The notes below the pieces were generated by a model. It did not search any database and had not been told where the DNA came from. It saw nothing but the letters and a program-made list of their open reading frames with translations. 64,000 nucleotides of DNA from CAVYXK01 sp963708245 (lineage in GTDB: Bacteria; Pseudomonadota; Alphaproteobacteria; Acetobacterales; Acetobacteraceae): the NCBI GenBank assembly GCA_963708245.1, contig OY970201.1:1798001-1862000 (forward strand), written 5' to 3'. This document shows positions 40,937 to 49,828 of the stretch, piece by piece (the stretch's first letter is position 1; each line of letters starts with the position of its first letter). Position numbers and translations under genes: made by a program.

Positions 40937-42904
40937 ATGTCCGGAACCCGGAACGGCAGAAGTCCTCGCTCGGTGGCCCTGGTCGGGCCTTACAGCAGCG
41001 GCAAATCCACCCTGTTCGAGGCGCTGATGGAGGCAGCGGGAGCGCCGGTAAAGCGTCCCGCCGATCCGCGGAACCGACCGATGACCACCGAGCTTCGCCT
41101 GGGCCACTGCACGTATCTCGGCGATCAATGGTCGATCCTCGACTGCCCCGGCTCGATCGAATTCGCGCACGAGACGGCGGCGGCGCTCACCGTAGTCGAT
41201 CTCGCGGTCGTGGTCTGCGAACCAACCCCTGCCCGCGCCATCGCCGTCGCGCCGTTGATGAAGACGCTGGCCGACCAAGGCGTGCCGCATATCCTGTTCA
41301 TCAACAAGATCGACACGCTCGAAGGCAGCCTGCGCGATACGCTCGCTGCCCTGCAGAGTTACGCGAAATGCCCGCTGGTGTTGCGCCAGGTGCCGATCAT
41401 CGAAGGCGAGAGCGTCACTGGCTATGTCGATGTGGTCAGCGAACGGGCGTACAAATACCGCCGCGGCATGCCCTCCGAGCTGATCCAGGTTCCTTCCTTC
41501 GCCAAGGATGCACGCGAGGAAGCCAAGTCCAAGCTGGTGGAGACGCTTGCCGATCACGACGACGAGCTGCTGGAAAAAGTCCTCGAGGATGTGCAGCCGA
41601 GCACTGACGAGATCTATCGCGACCTGCGCAAGGACCTTGCCCAGGGCAATATGATTGCCGTCATGCTGGGCACCGCCGAGCAGGGCGGCGGCATTCGTCG
41701 GCTGTGGAAGGCGCTGCGACACGACGCGCCTGGCGCGGAAGAAACCGCGGCAAAGCATGGCATCGCGCCGGAGGGACCGCCGCTTGCCCAGGTGTTCAAG
41801 ACCGTGCACGCCGGCCATACCGGCAAGTTGTCCTATTCAAGAATATGGCGTGGCGTCATCAAAGACGGCGTGACGCTCGCGGGTTCTCGGCTCGGCGGCA
41901 TTTATCGGCTTTCCGCCGGCGATCTCGTCAAGGCGACAGAAGCAGAGGCCGGCGATCTGGTGGCACTCGGCCGGTTGGAGAACGCCGCTACTGGCGCGAC
42001 GCTTTCGCCGGGTGTCGAGGCCGAGAAGCTGCCATTCCCGGCGCCACCGCCGCCGGTCTATTCCCTGGCGATCGCCACCGTCGAGCGCAAGGACGACGTG
42101 AGGCTTGCCGGCGCGTTGCAGAAACTGCTGGAGGAAGACCCGGCGCTGACGCTGGAGCACACGCAGGACAGCGGCGAGACGGTGCTGCACGGGCAGGGAG
42201 AGATCCATCTCAACACCACCGTGAACCGGCTGGCCACCAACTATGCGTTGAAGGTGACCACGCATCGGCCGCAAGTGGCCTACAAGGAGACCATCCGCCG
42301 CCCGGTGCACCAGCACGGCCGACTGAAGAAGCAGTCCGGCGGACACGGCCAGTTCGCCGATGTGAAGATCGACATCGCGCCTCGCGAGCGCGGTGCTGGC
42401 TTCGAGTTCATCGATAAGATCGTCGGCGGCGCGGTGCCCCGCAACTTCATCCCGGCGGTTGGCGAGGCGGCCGAGGATGCCGCCAAGAAGGGGCCGTTCG
42501 GCTATCCCGTCGTCGACATCTCCGTCACCCTGAAGGATGGGCAGTTCCATAGCGTCGATAGCTCCGATATGGCGTTCAGGACCGCAACTCAGATTGCCAT
42601 GAAGGAAGGATTGGCGGCTGCCGATCCGGTGGTACTGGAGCCGATCGACCGGGTGACGATCAGCATCCCGAACGACTTCACTGCGCGCGCCCAGCGCCTG
42701 CTGACCGGTCGCCGCGGTCAGATCCTGGGCTATACCGAAAGGCCGGACTGGGCCGGATGGGATGATGTTGAAGCGCTGGTGCCCGAGGCCGAGTTGCACG
42801 ACCTGATCATTGAGTTGCGCTCGCAGACGCAGGGGTTGGGTACCTTTCGCCGCGTTTTCGACCATCTGGCGGAGTCGCGAGAGGTGAAAGGGCGGGCGGC
42901 GTAA
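40937..42904 (+). CDS. EF-G-like translational GTPase paralogue
   Basis: This 655-residue protein has all five EF-G-type domains but is shorter than canonical EF-G. G1 is GPYSSGKST (17-25), G3 is DCPG (69-72) and G4 is NKID (123-126). Domain IV has SGGHGQFADVKI and VPRNFIPAVGEAAEDA. G3 reads DCPGS instead of DTPGH, so the catalytic switch II histidine is missing. This divergence suggests a specialised role (ribosome recycling, rescue or regulation) rather than bulk translocation. I start it at ATG 40937, which has AAAGG 7 bases upstream; ATG 40922 is an alternative. It stands alone, not in a str operon. Confidence 0.85.
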   Translation: MSGTRNGRSPRSVALVGPYSSGKSTLFEALMEAAGAPVKRPADPRNRPMTTELRLGHCTYLGDQWSILDCPGSIEFAHETAAALTVVDLAVVVCEPTPARAIAVAPLMKTLADQGVPHILFINKIDTLEGSLRDTLAALQSYAKCPLVLRQVPIIEGESVTGYVDVVSERAYKYRRGMPSELIQVPSFAKDAREEAKSKLVETLADHDDELLEKVLEDVQPSTDEIYRDLRKDLAQGNMIAVMLGTAEQGGGIRRLWKALRHDAPGAEETAAKHGIAPEGPPLAQVFKTVHAGHTGKLSYSRIWRGVIKDGVTLAGSRLGGIYRLSAGDLVKATEAEAGDLVALGRLENAATGATLSPGVEAEKLPFPAPPPPVYSLAIATVERKDDVRLAGALQKLLEEDPALTLEHTQDSGETVLHGQGEIHLNTTVNRLATNYALKVTTHRPQVAYKETIRRPVHQHGRLKKQSGGHGQFADVKIDIAPRERGAGFEFIDKIVGGAVPRNFIPAVGEAAEDAAKKGPFGYPVVDISVTLKDGQFHSVDSSDMAFRTATQIAMKEGLAAADPVVLEPIDRVTISIPNDFTARAQRLLTGRRGQILGYTERPDWAGWDDVEALVPEAELHDLIIELRSQTQGLGTFRRVFDHLAESREVKGRAA

Positions 42905-43073
42905 GGAAAAGCTCCGCGCAGACACGGCCGGAGAAATCTGGGGAGGTTCAAGGGACGGGCAATGGCTTGGCCATGGGATAGCCCGCCTGAGTGCCGAATT
43001 CGTTTGCCGGAGGACCAACCTCAACGTAACCAAGGGCGAGATAGAAACGCCGGGCCGTCTCTGTACCTGCTGA

Positions 43074-44039
43074 GAGTCTGTCCGGGAACATTGCTAGTTC
43101 CTGCATAGCCGTCTGACCATGAGACGGATGGAAGCGAGCAACAGAAAGGCACGCGCCTTCACATTGAGATTTTCCCAATCCTTACCCAGTCGACGACATC
43201 GGTTGAGCCACGCCAGCGTGCGTTCGACCACCCATCGCTTTGGTAGCACGACAAAGCCCTTGGCCTGGTCAGATCGTTTGACGATCTCCACCTCGGCCTG
43301 CGACACGACACGCTTCAACGCCTCCTGGAATCGCCGCCCCTGATAGCCGCCATCGGCATAAAGCTTCAGCAGGAACGGAAACATCCCGAACAGCGTCGCC
43401 AGCAGCATGGCGCCGCCATCGCGATCCTGGATGTCCGCCGCCGTCACGATGGCCTGTAGCAGCAAACCCTGGGTATCGACCAGGACGTGCCGCTTCTTGC
43501 CCTTGATCTTCTTCCCCGCATCATACCCATGCGGATCGATCGAGGCCCCCCTTTTTCGGCGCTCTTCACGCTCTGCGCATCAATCACCGCGGCGGTCGGG
43601 CTGGCCTCTCGCGAGGCCTGCTCACGACATTTCACATACAATGCGTGATGCAGTCGCTCCAGCGTGCCGTCCCAGGTCCATCGTTCCAGATAGTCGTGCA
43701 CTGTGCTCCGCGGCGGCAGGTCCTTGGGGATCGCCCGCCATTGGCAGCCGGTGCTCAGCACATACATCACGCCGTTCACCACCTGGCGGATATCAACGCT
43801 CCGCTTGTTGCCGCCCGGCTTGGCCGGGGGGATCAATGGTTCCACCTCGGCCCATTCGGCATCAGTCAGATCGCTCTCATAGCGCAGTCGGGTGCGGTCG
43901 TACCGCGTCCGGTTCTCCTTGGTCCACATCCAGTCCTCCGAATCGATGCTCGGGGGAGAGAGAATCACAGGCAATTCAATGGCTTCAAGGGTGACCCGCT
44001 AAGCAATTCTAAAAACTCAATTTGTTCCCGGACGGACAC
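43074..44039 (-). mobile_element. IS5-family insertion sequence, copy 1
   Basis: This 966-bp element has 17-bp imperfect terminal inverted repeats (15 of 17 match: gagtctgtccgggaaca on one end, gtgtccgtccgggaaca on the other). It is flanked by TGA duplications (43071-43073 and 44040-44042). A second copy at 62050 is flanked by TCA, so the target is TNA. Two overlapping reading frames encode a DDE transposase through a frameshift. The transposase and target type fit IS5, near the IS1031/IS427 groups. It interrupts a GNAT gene. Confidence 0.9.
43094..43974 (-). CDS. IS5-type transposase, two frames joined by -1 frameshift (copy 1)
   Basis: OrfA (43974-43444) encodes the N-terminal part (DLTDAEWAEVEPLIPP, YVLSTGCQWRAIPKDLPP, TWDGTLERLHHALY) and the first catalytic Asp in VIDAQSVKSAEKG. 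At the run of five A and six G (43546-43556) a -1 shift enters OrfB. OrfB continues IDPHGYDAGKKIKGKKRH, the second Asp in LYADGGYQGRRF and the Glu in WVVERTLAWLNRCRRL. All DDE residues are present, so the element should be capable of transposition. OrfB alone from 43465 would lack the first Asp. Confidence 0.85.
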
Positions 44040-44473
44040 TGAGGGTACAGTGCGTGTTTCCTCGCTCTATCGCACGGGCTTCAAGAGCGCTCAGCAAAGC
44101 GCGGCTCACGCCGCGAAATCTCGCGTCCGGCGAGACGTAATTCAGGGTGATCCTTCCGCTGTTGGTCACTGAACCGACGCCAAGAATGCTGTTGCCCTCC
44201 ATGGCAACCAGCACGGAATTGTCGGGCTGCATTATCCATGATTCGACGATTTGGGGGGTCTTGTTCGCCAGCCATCTGCTCAGGATCGCCGGATCGTTGC
44301 GATGATCGGCGGCACACAGCTCAAGGATCGACCGCCTGATGATCTGACAGGCAGCGGGTGCATCTGCGGCGCGGGCATCTCGGATCTCCATGAAGTCATC
44401 ATATGATCGGGCCAGACACAGGCAATGTAGAAGATGCAGCCCCCACCGTCATGGTCGACCTTGTGCCTGCAAT

Positions 44474-45262
44474 TTACTCGGTTTCGAGTCGGCCCAACTG
44501 CCGGCGACCCAGTGCCAACTCGGTGACGATGCCGTGCAGCGTGCGCAACTCCTGCTCGGTGACCTCTCCACGCTGGAAGAAGTGCCGGATGTTACGGACC
44601 ATGCCGGGCCGTTTCGGCAGGTTGCGAAGGAAACCGCACGCATCGAGCTGGTCCGTCAGGTGACTTAGGAAATTTTCCAACTCCGCCTTGGTTGCGACGC
44701 GCGTCTCGTTGGTCATAAGGGTACGTGGAGGGGTGGGATCGGCCGCCATCCACCACTCGTAGGCCATCACCATGACCGCCTGCGCGAGATTGAGCGACAT
44801 GAAGGCGGGGTTCAGCTCATAACGGACCAGCGCATCCGCTACCGCGAGGTCGTCGTTGTCTAAACCGGCACGTTCTGGGCCGAACAGGATGCCGGCGCGC
44901 AAACCGCGGCTACAGATCTCCCGCAATTCGAACGCGGCGCCGCGGGCGGTCATCACCGGCTTGATGATATGGCGCGGGCGCGGGCAGGTGGCGAAGACGT
45001 GGTGCAGGTCGGCGACCGCCTCGGGCAGCGTCGCGTGCACCGTGACCTCGTCGAGGATGCGGTGCGCGCCGGAGGAGTTGCGCCACGCCTTCGGCTGCGG
45101 CCAGCCGTCGCGCGGGGCAACAAGTCGCAAATGAAACAAGCCGCCGTTTGCCATAGCGCGCGCACAGGCACCGATATTGTCGGCAAGCTGCGGCCCCACC
45201 AAGACCACCACCGGAGAATTGCCGATCGGCGCCAGCGGGGCGCCGAACTCGCGGCCGGTCAT
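44474..45262 (-). CDS. trmJ: tRNA 2'-O-methyltransferase, TrmJ type
   Basis: This 262-residue SPOUT-class RNA methyltransferase starts MTGREFGAPLAPIGNSPVV. It has LVGPQLADNIGACARAMANG (motif 1, with the Asn/Arg used for the ribose), AGILFGPERAGLDNDDL (motif 2) and LNPAFMSLNLAQAVMVMAYE (motif 3), forming the trefoil knot. Members methylate position 32 of tRNA. The C-terminal helical extension (DQLDACGFLRNLPKRPGM) matches TrmJ rather than TrmH. Its ATG shares one base with the cysS stop (TGATG), so the two are translationally coupled. Confidence 0.88.
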   Translation of the reverse strand: MTGREFGAPLAPIGNSPVVVLVGPQLADNIGACARAMANGGLFHLRLVAPRDGWPQPKAWRNSSGAHRILDEVTVHATLPEAVADLHHVFATCPRPRHIIKPVMTARGAAFELREICSRGLRAGILFGPERAGLDNDDLAVADALVRYELNPAFMSLNLAQAVMVMAYEWWMAADPTPPRTLMTNETRVATKAELENFLSHLTDQLDACGFLRNLPKRPGMVRNIRHFFQRGEVTEQELRTLHGIVTELALGRRQLGRLETE

Positions 45263-46611
45263 CAGGATGCGCGGCGCCAGATCGTGCCGCCTGGCCCGTC
45301 CTCGAGTAGGATCCCCTGCTCTGCCAGCTTCGCGCGGATCGCATCGGCGCGGGCGAAATCGCGCGCCTTGCGGGCGGCTTGGCGCTCGGCAATGGCGGCC
45401 TCGATCGCCGCCGCATCGGCGCCGCCCCTGAACCATTCGGCCGGGTCCTGCTGTAACAGCCCTAGCAGTTCGCCGGCGGCGCGCATGCCGCTCGCCGCGA
45501 CGGGATCGCCGGCGAGTGCCGCGTCGGAGAGCGCGTGCAGCGCCGCGATGGCTAGCGGTGTATTGAGGTCGTCGCACAGCGCTTCCATCACCGGCGCAGG
45601 CACCGCGTCGGCGGGCGGGGCATCAGGAAAGCGCTCCAGCGCTCGATAGAACCGGTCGAGCTCGCGCCGTGCCTCGAGCAACGCTGCGTCGGTGAAATCG
45701 AGCGTGCCGCGATAGTGGGTGCGCAGCAGCAGAAGACGGATCGCTTCGCCGGGCGCTTTGGCCAGCACGTCGCGGACGGTGAAGAAATTGCCGAGCGATT
45801 TGGCCATCTTCTCGCCGTTCACCAGCAGCATCTCGTTGTGCAGCCAGTAACGAGCGAAATGACTGCCGGGGAAGGCGCAAAGGCTCTGGGCGAGCTCGTT
45901 CTCGTGGTGCGGAAAGATCAGGTCGGTGCCGCCGCCGTGGATGTCGAACGTCTCGCCCAGATGACGCCAGGACATGGCGGAGCACTCGATGTGCCAGCCC
46001 GGTCGGCCGCGGCCCCAGGGGCTGTCCCAGCCTGGCAGGTCTGGGGTCGAAGGCTTCCACAGCACGAAATCGCCCGGATCCCGCTTATAGGGCGCCACAT
46101 CGATGCGAGCCCCGGCCAGCAATTCGTCGGGGCTGCGGCCAGACAGCCGGCCGTATTGGGGAAAGCTCGCCACAGCGAACAGCACGTGGCCCTCGGCCGC
46201 GTAGGCGTGGCCTGCGGCGATCAAGCGCTCGATCATTGCGATCATCTCGGGGATGTGGCCGGTGGCGCGTGGCTCCTGGTCCGGCGGTAGGCAGCCGAGA
46301 GCCGCCATGTCGGCGTGGAACTCGGCCGTGGTGCGGTCGGTGATCGCGCTGATCGGCTCGCCGGTTTCGGCGGCGCGGGCGTTGATCTTGTCCTCCACGT
46401 CGGTGATGTTGCGCACATAGGTCAGGTGAGGGTAGAGGCGCCGCAACAGCCGCGCGAGCACGTCGAACACCACAAACGGCCTGGCATTGCCGATATGCGC
46501 GAGGTCGTAGACGGTCGGCCCGCAGACGTACATCCGCACGTTGGCCGGATCGAGCGGTACGAACCGCTCCCGCCGGCGGGTCAGGCTGTTGTGAAGGTAT
46601 AGCTCGGGCAT
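45262..46611 (-). CDS. cysS: Cysteinyl-tRNA synthetase
   Basis: This 449-residue class I aminoacyl-tRNA synthetase has MYVCGPTVYDLAHIGNARP, containing the zinc cysteine and the HIGN version of HIGH. RPGWHIECSAMSW and GGGTDLIFPHHENE are the other zinc ligands. The KMSKS loop reads KMAKSLGNF, and the C-terminal anticodon domain is shortened but complete (KARDFARADAIRAKL). ATG 46611 is preferred for its GGAG site and the typical MPELYLHNSL start; ATG 46671 gives a 20-residue extension. It is coupled with trmJ. Confidence 0.95.
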   Translation of the reverse strand: MPELYLHNSLTRRRERFVPLDPANVRMYVCGPTVYDLAHIGNARPFVVFDVLARLLRRLYPHLTYVRNITDVEDKINARAAETGEPISAITDRTTAEFHADMAALGCLPPDQEPRATGHIPEMIAMIERLIAAGHAYAAEGHVLFAVASFPQYGRLSGRSPDELLAGARIDVAPYKRDPGDFVLWKPSTPDLPGWDSPWGRGRPGWHIECSAMSWRHLGETFDIHGGGTDLIFPHHENELAQSLCAFPGSHFARYWLHNEMLLVNGEKMAKSLGNFFTVRDVLAKAPGEAIRLLLLRTHYRGTLDFTDAALLEARRELDRFYRALERFPDAPPADAVPAPVMEALCDDLNTPLAIAALHALSDAALAGDPVAASGMRAAGELLGLLQQDPAEWFRGGADAAAIEAAIAERQAARKARDFARADAIRAKLAEQGILLEDGPGGTIWRRAS

Positions 46612-46687
46612 CGGCGGTTTCTCCGCCAACTCGCGCAGCGAATCAACGGCGGGGGTGGGCGGCGGCGTCATTGGATTGGCCCGGCAC

Positions 46688-46728
46688 TTGACTCAGTCGT
46701 TGACTGAGTGTCGCCGGGACACTATGTT
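46688..46728 (+). promoter_or_regulatory. Promoter with palindromic operator before the BrnT-like gene
   Basis: TTGACT (46700-46705) and TATGTT (46723-46728) are 17 bases apart, a good sigma-70 promoter. The -35 box lies in the inverted repeat ACTCAGTC/GACTGAGT (46691-46709, 3-base spacer). The toxin ATG is at 46734, only 5 bases after the -10 box, so transcription would begin at or very near the start codon, giving a leaderless message. The HTH antitoxin downstream is the likely repressor. Confidence 0.55.
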
Positions 46729-46733
46729 GTTCC

Positions 46734-47009
46734 ATGCTGTTCGAGTGGGATGCAGCCAAGAGCACCTGGAATGTCAAGGAACGTGGTCTATCGTTCGCGG
46801 TTGCAATGGCGCTATTCGACGGACCGACATTGGAGAGCCCGGACCAAAGGCGAGACTATGGCGAACAGCGGATGAAGGCGATCGGTTCCGTGGCCGGGCA
46901 GATCTTGGTCTGCGTTTACACGGACCGCGCTGCGATCCGGCGGATTATTAGCTTGCGAGTGGCGAATAGGAGAGAGCGCGATGCGTATTGTGCGGCGTAC
47001 CCGAGCTGA
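46734..47009 (+). CDS. brnT: BrnT-family toxin
   Basis: This 91-residue protein has the BrnT pattern: FEWDAAKSTWNVKERGLSF at the start, ALFDGPTLESPD, a central RRDYGEQRMKAIGSV, and ILVCVYTDRAAIRRIISLR followed by ANRRERDAY at the end. BrnT toxins have a RelE-like ribonuclease fold and inhibit translation. Conserved basic and acidic positions in the fold appear present. Its last 29 bases overlap the antitoxin gene. The promoter region carries a palindrome. Confidence 0.85.
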   Translation: MLFEWDAAKSTWNVKERGLSFAVAMALFDGPTLESPDQRRDYGEQRMKAIGSVAGQILVCVYTDRAAIRRIISLRVANRRERDAYCAAYPS

Positions 47010-47352
47010 CCTCGATCTGACCAAGGTCGATTGGAGCCGAATCGCTGCGACGACGGATGCAGAAATTGAACACCAGATCGCAGCCGACCCAGACACGGCA
47101 CCCGTTTTTTCTGCCAGTGAGCTCAAACGCGCGAGAAGGGTGGTGCCGGCGCCTGCCGCCGATGACGTGCGGGCGATTCGTCGTCGGCTCGGGTTAAGCC
47201 AGCAGCAGTTCGCGGCTCGCTATGGGTTCTCGGTGGAGACCGTTCGGAATTATGAACAGGGTCATCGCAAGCCTGCCGGCCCGGCGCGGGTGCTCCTCAA
47301 AGTGATCGCCGCCGAGCCCGATGCGGTGACGCGTGCCTTGCTGCGGCGTTGA
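46981..47352 (+). CDS. BrnA-like/XRE antitoxin
   Basis: This 123-residue protein starts like a BrnA-type antitoxin (TDAEIEHQIAADPDTAPVF). It ends with an XRE-type helix-turn-helix (VRAIRRRLGLSQQQFAARYG, FSVETVRNYEQGHRKPAGPA) in place of the ribbon-helix-helix usual in BrnA. The N-terminal half probably binds the toxin and the HTH binds the upstream palindrome. The gene overlaps the toxin gene and lies downstream of it, the toxin-first order of BrnT systems. Confidence 0.8.
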   Translation: MRIVRRTRADLDLTKVDWSRIAATTDAEIEHQIAADPDTAPVFSASELKRARRVVPAPAADDVRAIRRRLGLSQQQFAARYGFSVETVRNYEQGHRKPAGPARVLLKVIAAEPDAVTRALLRR

Positions 47353-47365
47353 CGGAGAACGGTCA

Positions 47366-47962
47366 ATGCTGCGCGACATCGCCATCAATGCGATCATGCC
47401 CTATGCAACCTATTTGCTGCTGCAGCATTTCGGAGTTGGGACCGTGCACGCGCTGGCGGCGGGTGCGGTGTTTCCCGTCGCCGGCATCATCGTGGGTTTC
47501 ATACGCGAAAGGCGGGTGCAGGCACTCGGAGTGATCGTGCTGACGGCGACCGTCGCTTCGATCGCCGCTGCGCTGTTCTTTACCAGCCCCTTTCTCGCGT
47601 TGGCGAAGGGCTCGCTGATCACCGGAACGGTCGGAATCGCGTTCGCCGCTTCCTTGTTAGCCCGCCGCCCGCTCGTCTTCTACCTGTCCACGATGGCTGC
47701 TGATCCCGACTTGCGAGAGGAGACAGAGACGCGGTGGGAGACAGAGCCTGTTTTTCGTTGGCTGATGCGGCGGATCACGCTCGTCTGGGCGGCGGCGCTG
47801 TTCGTCGAGGCCTCGCTGCGCCTGATACTGATCCCGCTATTGCCGATTGCCGTGTTCCTGCCGGTCAGCGAAGCGATGTGGATCTGCTGTTTCCTGCTGA
47901 TGATCGGCTGGAGCTGGCGCTACAGCAGTCGCGTGATGGCGAGGGAGAGCAACGCCACCTGA
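47366..47962 (+). CDS. VC0807-type multi-spanning membrane protein
   Basis: This 198-residue protein has about five to six hydrophobic helices: IAINAIMPYATYLLLQHFG, HALAAGAVFPVAGIIVGF, ALGVIVLTATVASIAAAL, ITGTVGIAFAASLLA and a C-terminal VFLPVSEAMWICCFLLM. The arrangement resembles the VC0807 family of unknown function. A conserved-looking soluble segment (DPDLREETETRWETEP) separates the two membrane halves. GGAG lies 8 bases before ATG 47366, just after the antitoxin stop, so it may be cotranscribed with the toxin-antitoxin pair. No function is known. Confidence 0.7.
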   Translation: MLRDIAINAIMPYATYLLLQHFGVGTVHALAAGAVFPVAGIIVGFIRERRVQALGVIVLTATVASIAAALFFTSPFLALAKGSLITGTVGIAFAASLLARRPLVFYLSTMAADPDLREETETRWETEPVFRWLMRRITLVWAAALFVEASLRLILIPLLPIAVFLPVSEAMWICCFLLMIGWSWRYSSRVMARESNAT

Positions 47963-48031
47963 GGGCATAGGCGGCACTTGGCGGCGCACGACCGATCCGC
48001 CACCCTGTTTTCACCAACCAGGGGAATAGCG

Positions 48032-48442
48032 ATGCCCGACTCCGCCCGCGCCCGCCCACAGCCCACGCCGGAGACGCAGCATTTCTGGGAGGGCACCCGT
48101 CAGGGCGAGCTGTGCCTGCAACGTTGTGAGGCCTGCGGTCGGGTCTATTTCCCGCCACGGCCGTTTTGTCCTGCCTGCGCATCCCGTTCGGTGACGGTGT
48201 TTGCGGCGAGCGGCAAAGCGATGCTCTACAGCTACGTCATCCATCATCGGCCCGTGCCCGGCTTCACGCCGCCTTATGCGATCGCGGTGGTCGAGCTGGC
48301 GGAAGGGCCGCGCATGATGACCAACATCATCGATTGCCCGCAGACGCCCGAGGCGCTGCAACTCGACATGCCGCTGGAGGTCGCGTTCGAGAAGCTGGAC
48401 GAAGAGATCACGCTGCCGTTGTTCCGGCCGGCGAGGGGTTGA
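48032..48442 (+). CDS. DUF35 zinc-ribbon/OB-fold acyl-CoA-associated protein
   Basis: This 136-residue protein has a rubredoxin-like zinc ribbon (CEACGRVYFPPRPFCPAC, two CxxC pairs near residues 33-50). An OB fold follows (MLYSYVIHHRPVPGF, PYAIAVVELAEGPRMMTNII). DUF35 proteins bind CoA esters and work as partners of thiolase-like or HMG-CoA-synthase-like enzymes. It lies 6 bases before a thiolase gene, the classic pairing. GGGGAA precedes ATG 48032. Confidence 0.88.
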   Translation: MPDSARARPQPTPETQHFWEGTRQGELCLQRCEACGRVYFPPRPFCPACASRSVTVFAASGKAMLYSYVIHHRPVPGFTPPYAIAVVELAEGPRMMTNIIDCPQTPEALQLDMPLEVAFEKLDEEITLPLFRPARG

Positions 48443-48448
48443 TCCGCC

Positions 48449-49591
48449 ATGAAGCCAGGTGACATCGCTGTGGTTGGCGCCGCCGAAACCACCAAGCTCG
48501 GCGTGATTCCCGACATGTCGCAGATCCAGCTCCACGCGGATGCCGCGCTGAACGCGATGGCGGATGCGGGGCTGAAGCCGGCCGATATCGACGGCGTGGC
48601 TACGGCGGTCGAGACGCCGCAGCAGATCGCCCATTATCTCGGCATCACGCCGTCCTGGGTCGATGGGACCTCGGTTGGCGGCTGCTCGTTCATGATTCAC
48701 GTGCGGCACGCCGCTGCGGCGATCGCCTCCGGGCTGTGCCGGACGGTGCTGATCACGCATGGCGAGAGCGGGCGTTCGCGGGTTGGTGCTCCGCCGCGTT
48801 CGGTGCCGCCGTCGTCGCTCGCCGGCCAGTTCGAGCAGCCGTTCGGTCCGATGGGCCCGCCCAGCCTGTTTCCAATTCCGGTGCTGCGGTACATGAAGAC
48901 CTACGGCGTGACGCACGAGCAGCTCGCCATGGTCTCGGTGGTGCAGCGCGAATGGGCGGCGAGGAACCCGCGCGCGACGTTTCGTACGCCGATCACGGTG
49001 GATGACGTGCTGAACTCTCGGATGATCGCCTATCCGCTGCGACTGCTACAATGCTGCCTGGTGACCGATGGCGGCGGCGCGTTGGTTCTGACCGCCGGCG
49101 AGCGGGCGCGCGATTTCCCACAGAAGCCGGTTTATGTGCTGGGAACGGGCGAAAGCGTCGAGACGCCGATGGTGAGCCAGATGGAGGATTTCACCTCCTC
49201 GCGCGCGTTCCGTGTGGCCGGGCCGGCTGCGTTCCGCGCCGCGGGGATCACCCACGCGGACGTCGATCACCTGATGATTTACGATGCCTTCGCGCATCTG
49301 CCGTTGTACGGGCTGGAGGATCTGGGCTTCGTGCCACGGGGCGAGGCCGGCCGTTTCATCGAAGCGCGCAACACTGCCCCAGGTGGGAAGCTGCCATTGA
49401 ATACGAATGGTGGCGGGCTGTCGTACATGCATTCGGGCATGTACGGTATGTACGCGTTGCAGGAGAGCGTGCGGCAGATGCGCGGCACCGCGCCGGCGCA
49501 GATCGAGAGTGCGAAAATCTCGGTCTGTCATGGCGTGGGGGGCATGTTTGCTGCCTCTGGCACAGTGGTGTTTAGCAATCAGCGGCTGTAA
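48449..49591 (+). CDS. Thiolase-like protein of the SCP-x/lipid-transfer group
   Basis: This 380-residue thiolase-superfamily member starts IAVVGAAETTKLGVIPDM. At the position of the nucleophilic cysteine region it has SVGGCSFMIHVRHAAAAI. ITHADVDHLMIYDAFAHL and GGKLPLNTNGGGLSYMHSG supply the histidine/asparagine region. The end CHGVGGMFAASGTVVF contains the second cysteine. It pairs with the DUF35 gene and probably forms or cleaves a beta-ketoacyl-CoA, possibly of a branched or sterol-like side chain. The substrate is unknown. Confidence 0.85.
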   Translation: MKPGDIAVVGAAETTKLGVIPDMSQIQLHADAALNAMADAGLKPADIDGVATAVETPQQIAHYLGITPSWVDGTSVGGCSFMIHVRHAAAAIASGLCRTVLITHGESGRSRVGAPPRSVPPSSLAGQFEQPFGPMGPPSLFPIPVLRYMKTYGVTHEQLAMVSVVQREWAARNPRATFRTPITVDDVLNSRMIAYPLRLLQCCLVTDGGGALVLTAGERARDFPQKPVYVLGTGESVETPMVSQMEDFTSSRAFRVAGPAAFRAAGITHADVDHLMIYDAFAHLPLYGLEDLGFVPRGEAGRFIEARNTAPGGKLPLNTNGGGLSYMHSGMYGMYALQESVRQMRGTAPAQIESAKISVCHGVGGMFAASGTVVFSNQRL

Positions 49592-49828
49592 CGGCGAGAG
49601 GGATGTGCCGAACTATGTGGTTTCCGCGCTGCTGCCGGAGGCGATTTTCGGTGGGGGGTGAAACCGAGCCACGCGGCGAACCTCGAAGTGGCAGAAGACT
49701 GGTTTAGAGACGGTTCCGTTGTGGCTCAATTATCGCAGCATACTTCGGTTCCGGCCGGCCGAGCCCTCGGAGGGGATCGTGCAGCTTTATCAGCACGCGT
49801 TCGATGAGTTTGGACTGATGAGCTTCTG

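Larger units (their letters stand above)
42948..44391 (-). pseudogene. GNAT acetyltransferase gene split by an IS element
   Basis: The 5' part (44391 down to 44040) encodes MEIRDARAADAPAACQIIR, DNSVLVAMEGNSILGVGSV, and VSPDARFRGVSRALLSALE, the acetyl-CoA-binding motif A of GNAT N-acetyltransferases. The 3' part (43073 to 42948) encodes TARRFYLALGYVEVGPP and YPMAKPL, motif B. The 966-bp IS lies between them with a TGA target duplication. Removing the IS and one duplication leaves the two parts out of frame by one base, so the gene carries a second lesion as well. The acceptor substrate is unknown. Confidence 0.75.
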
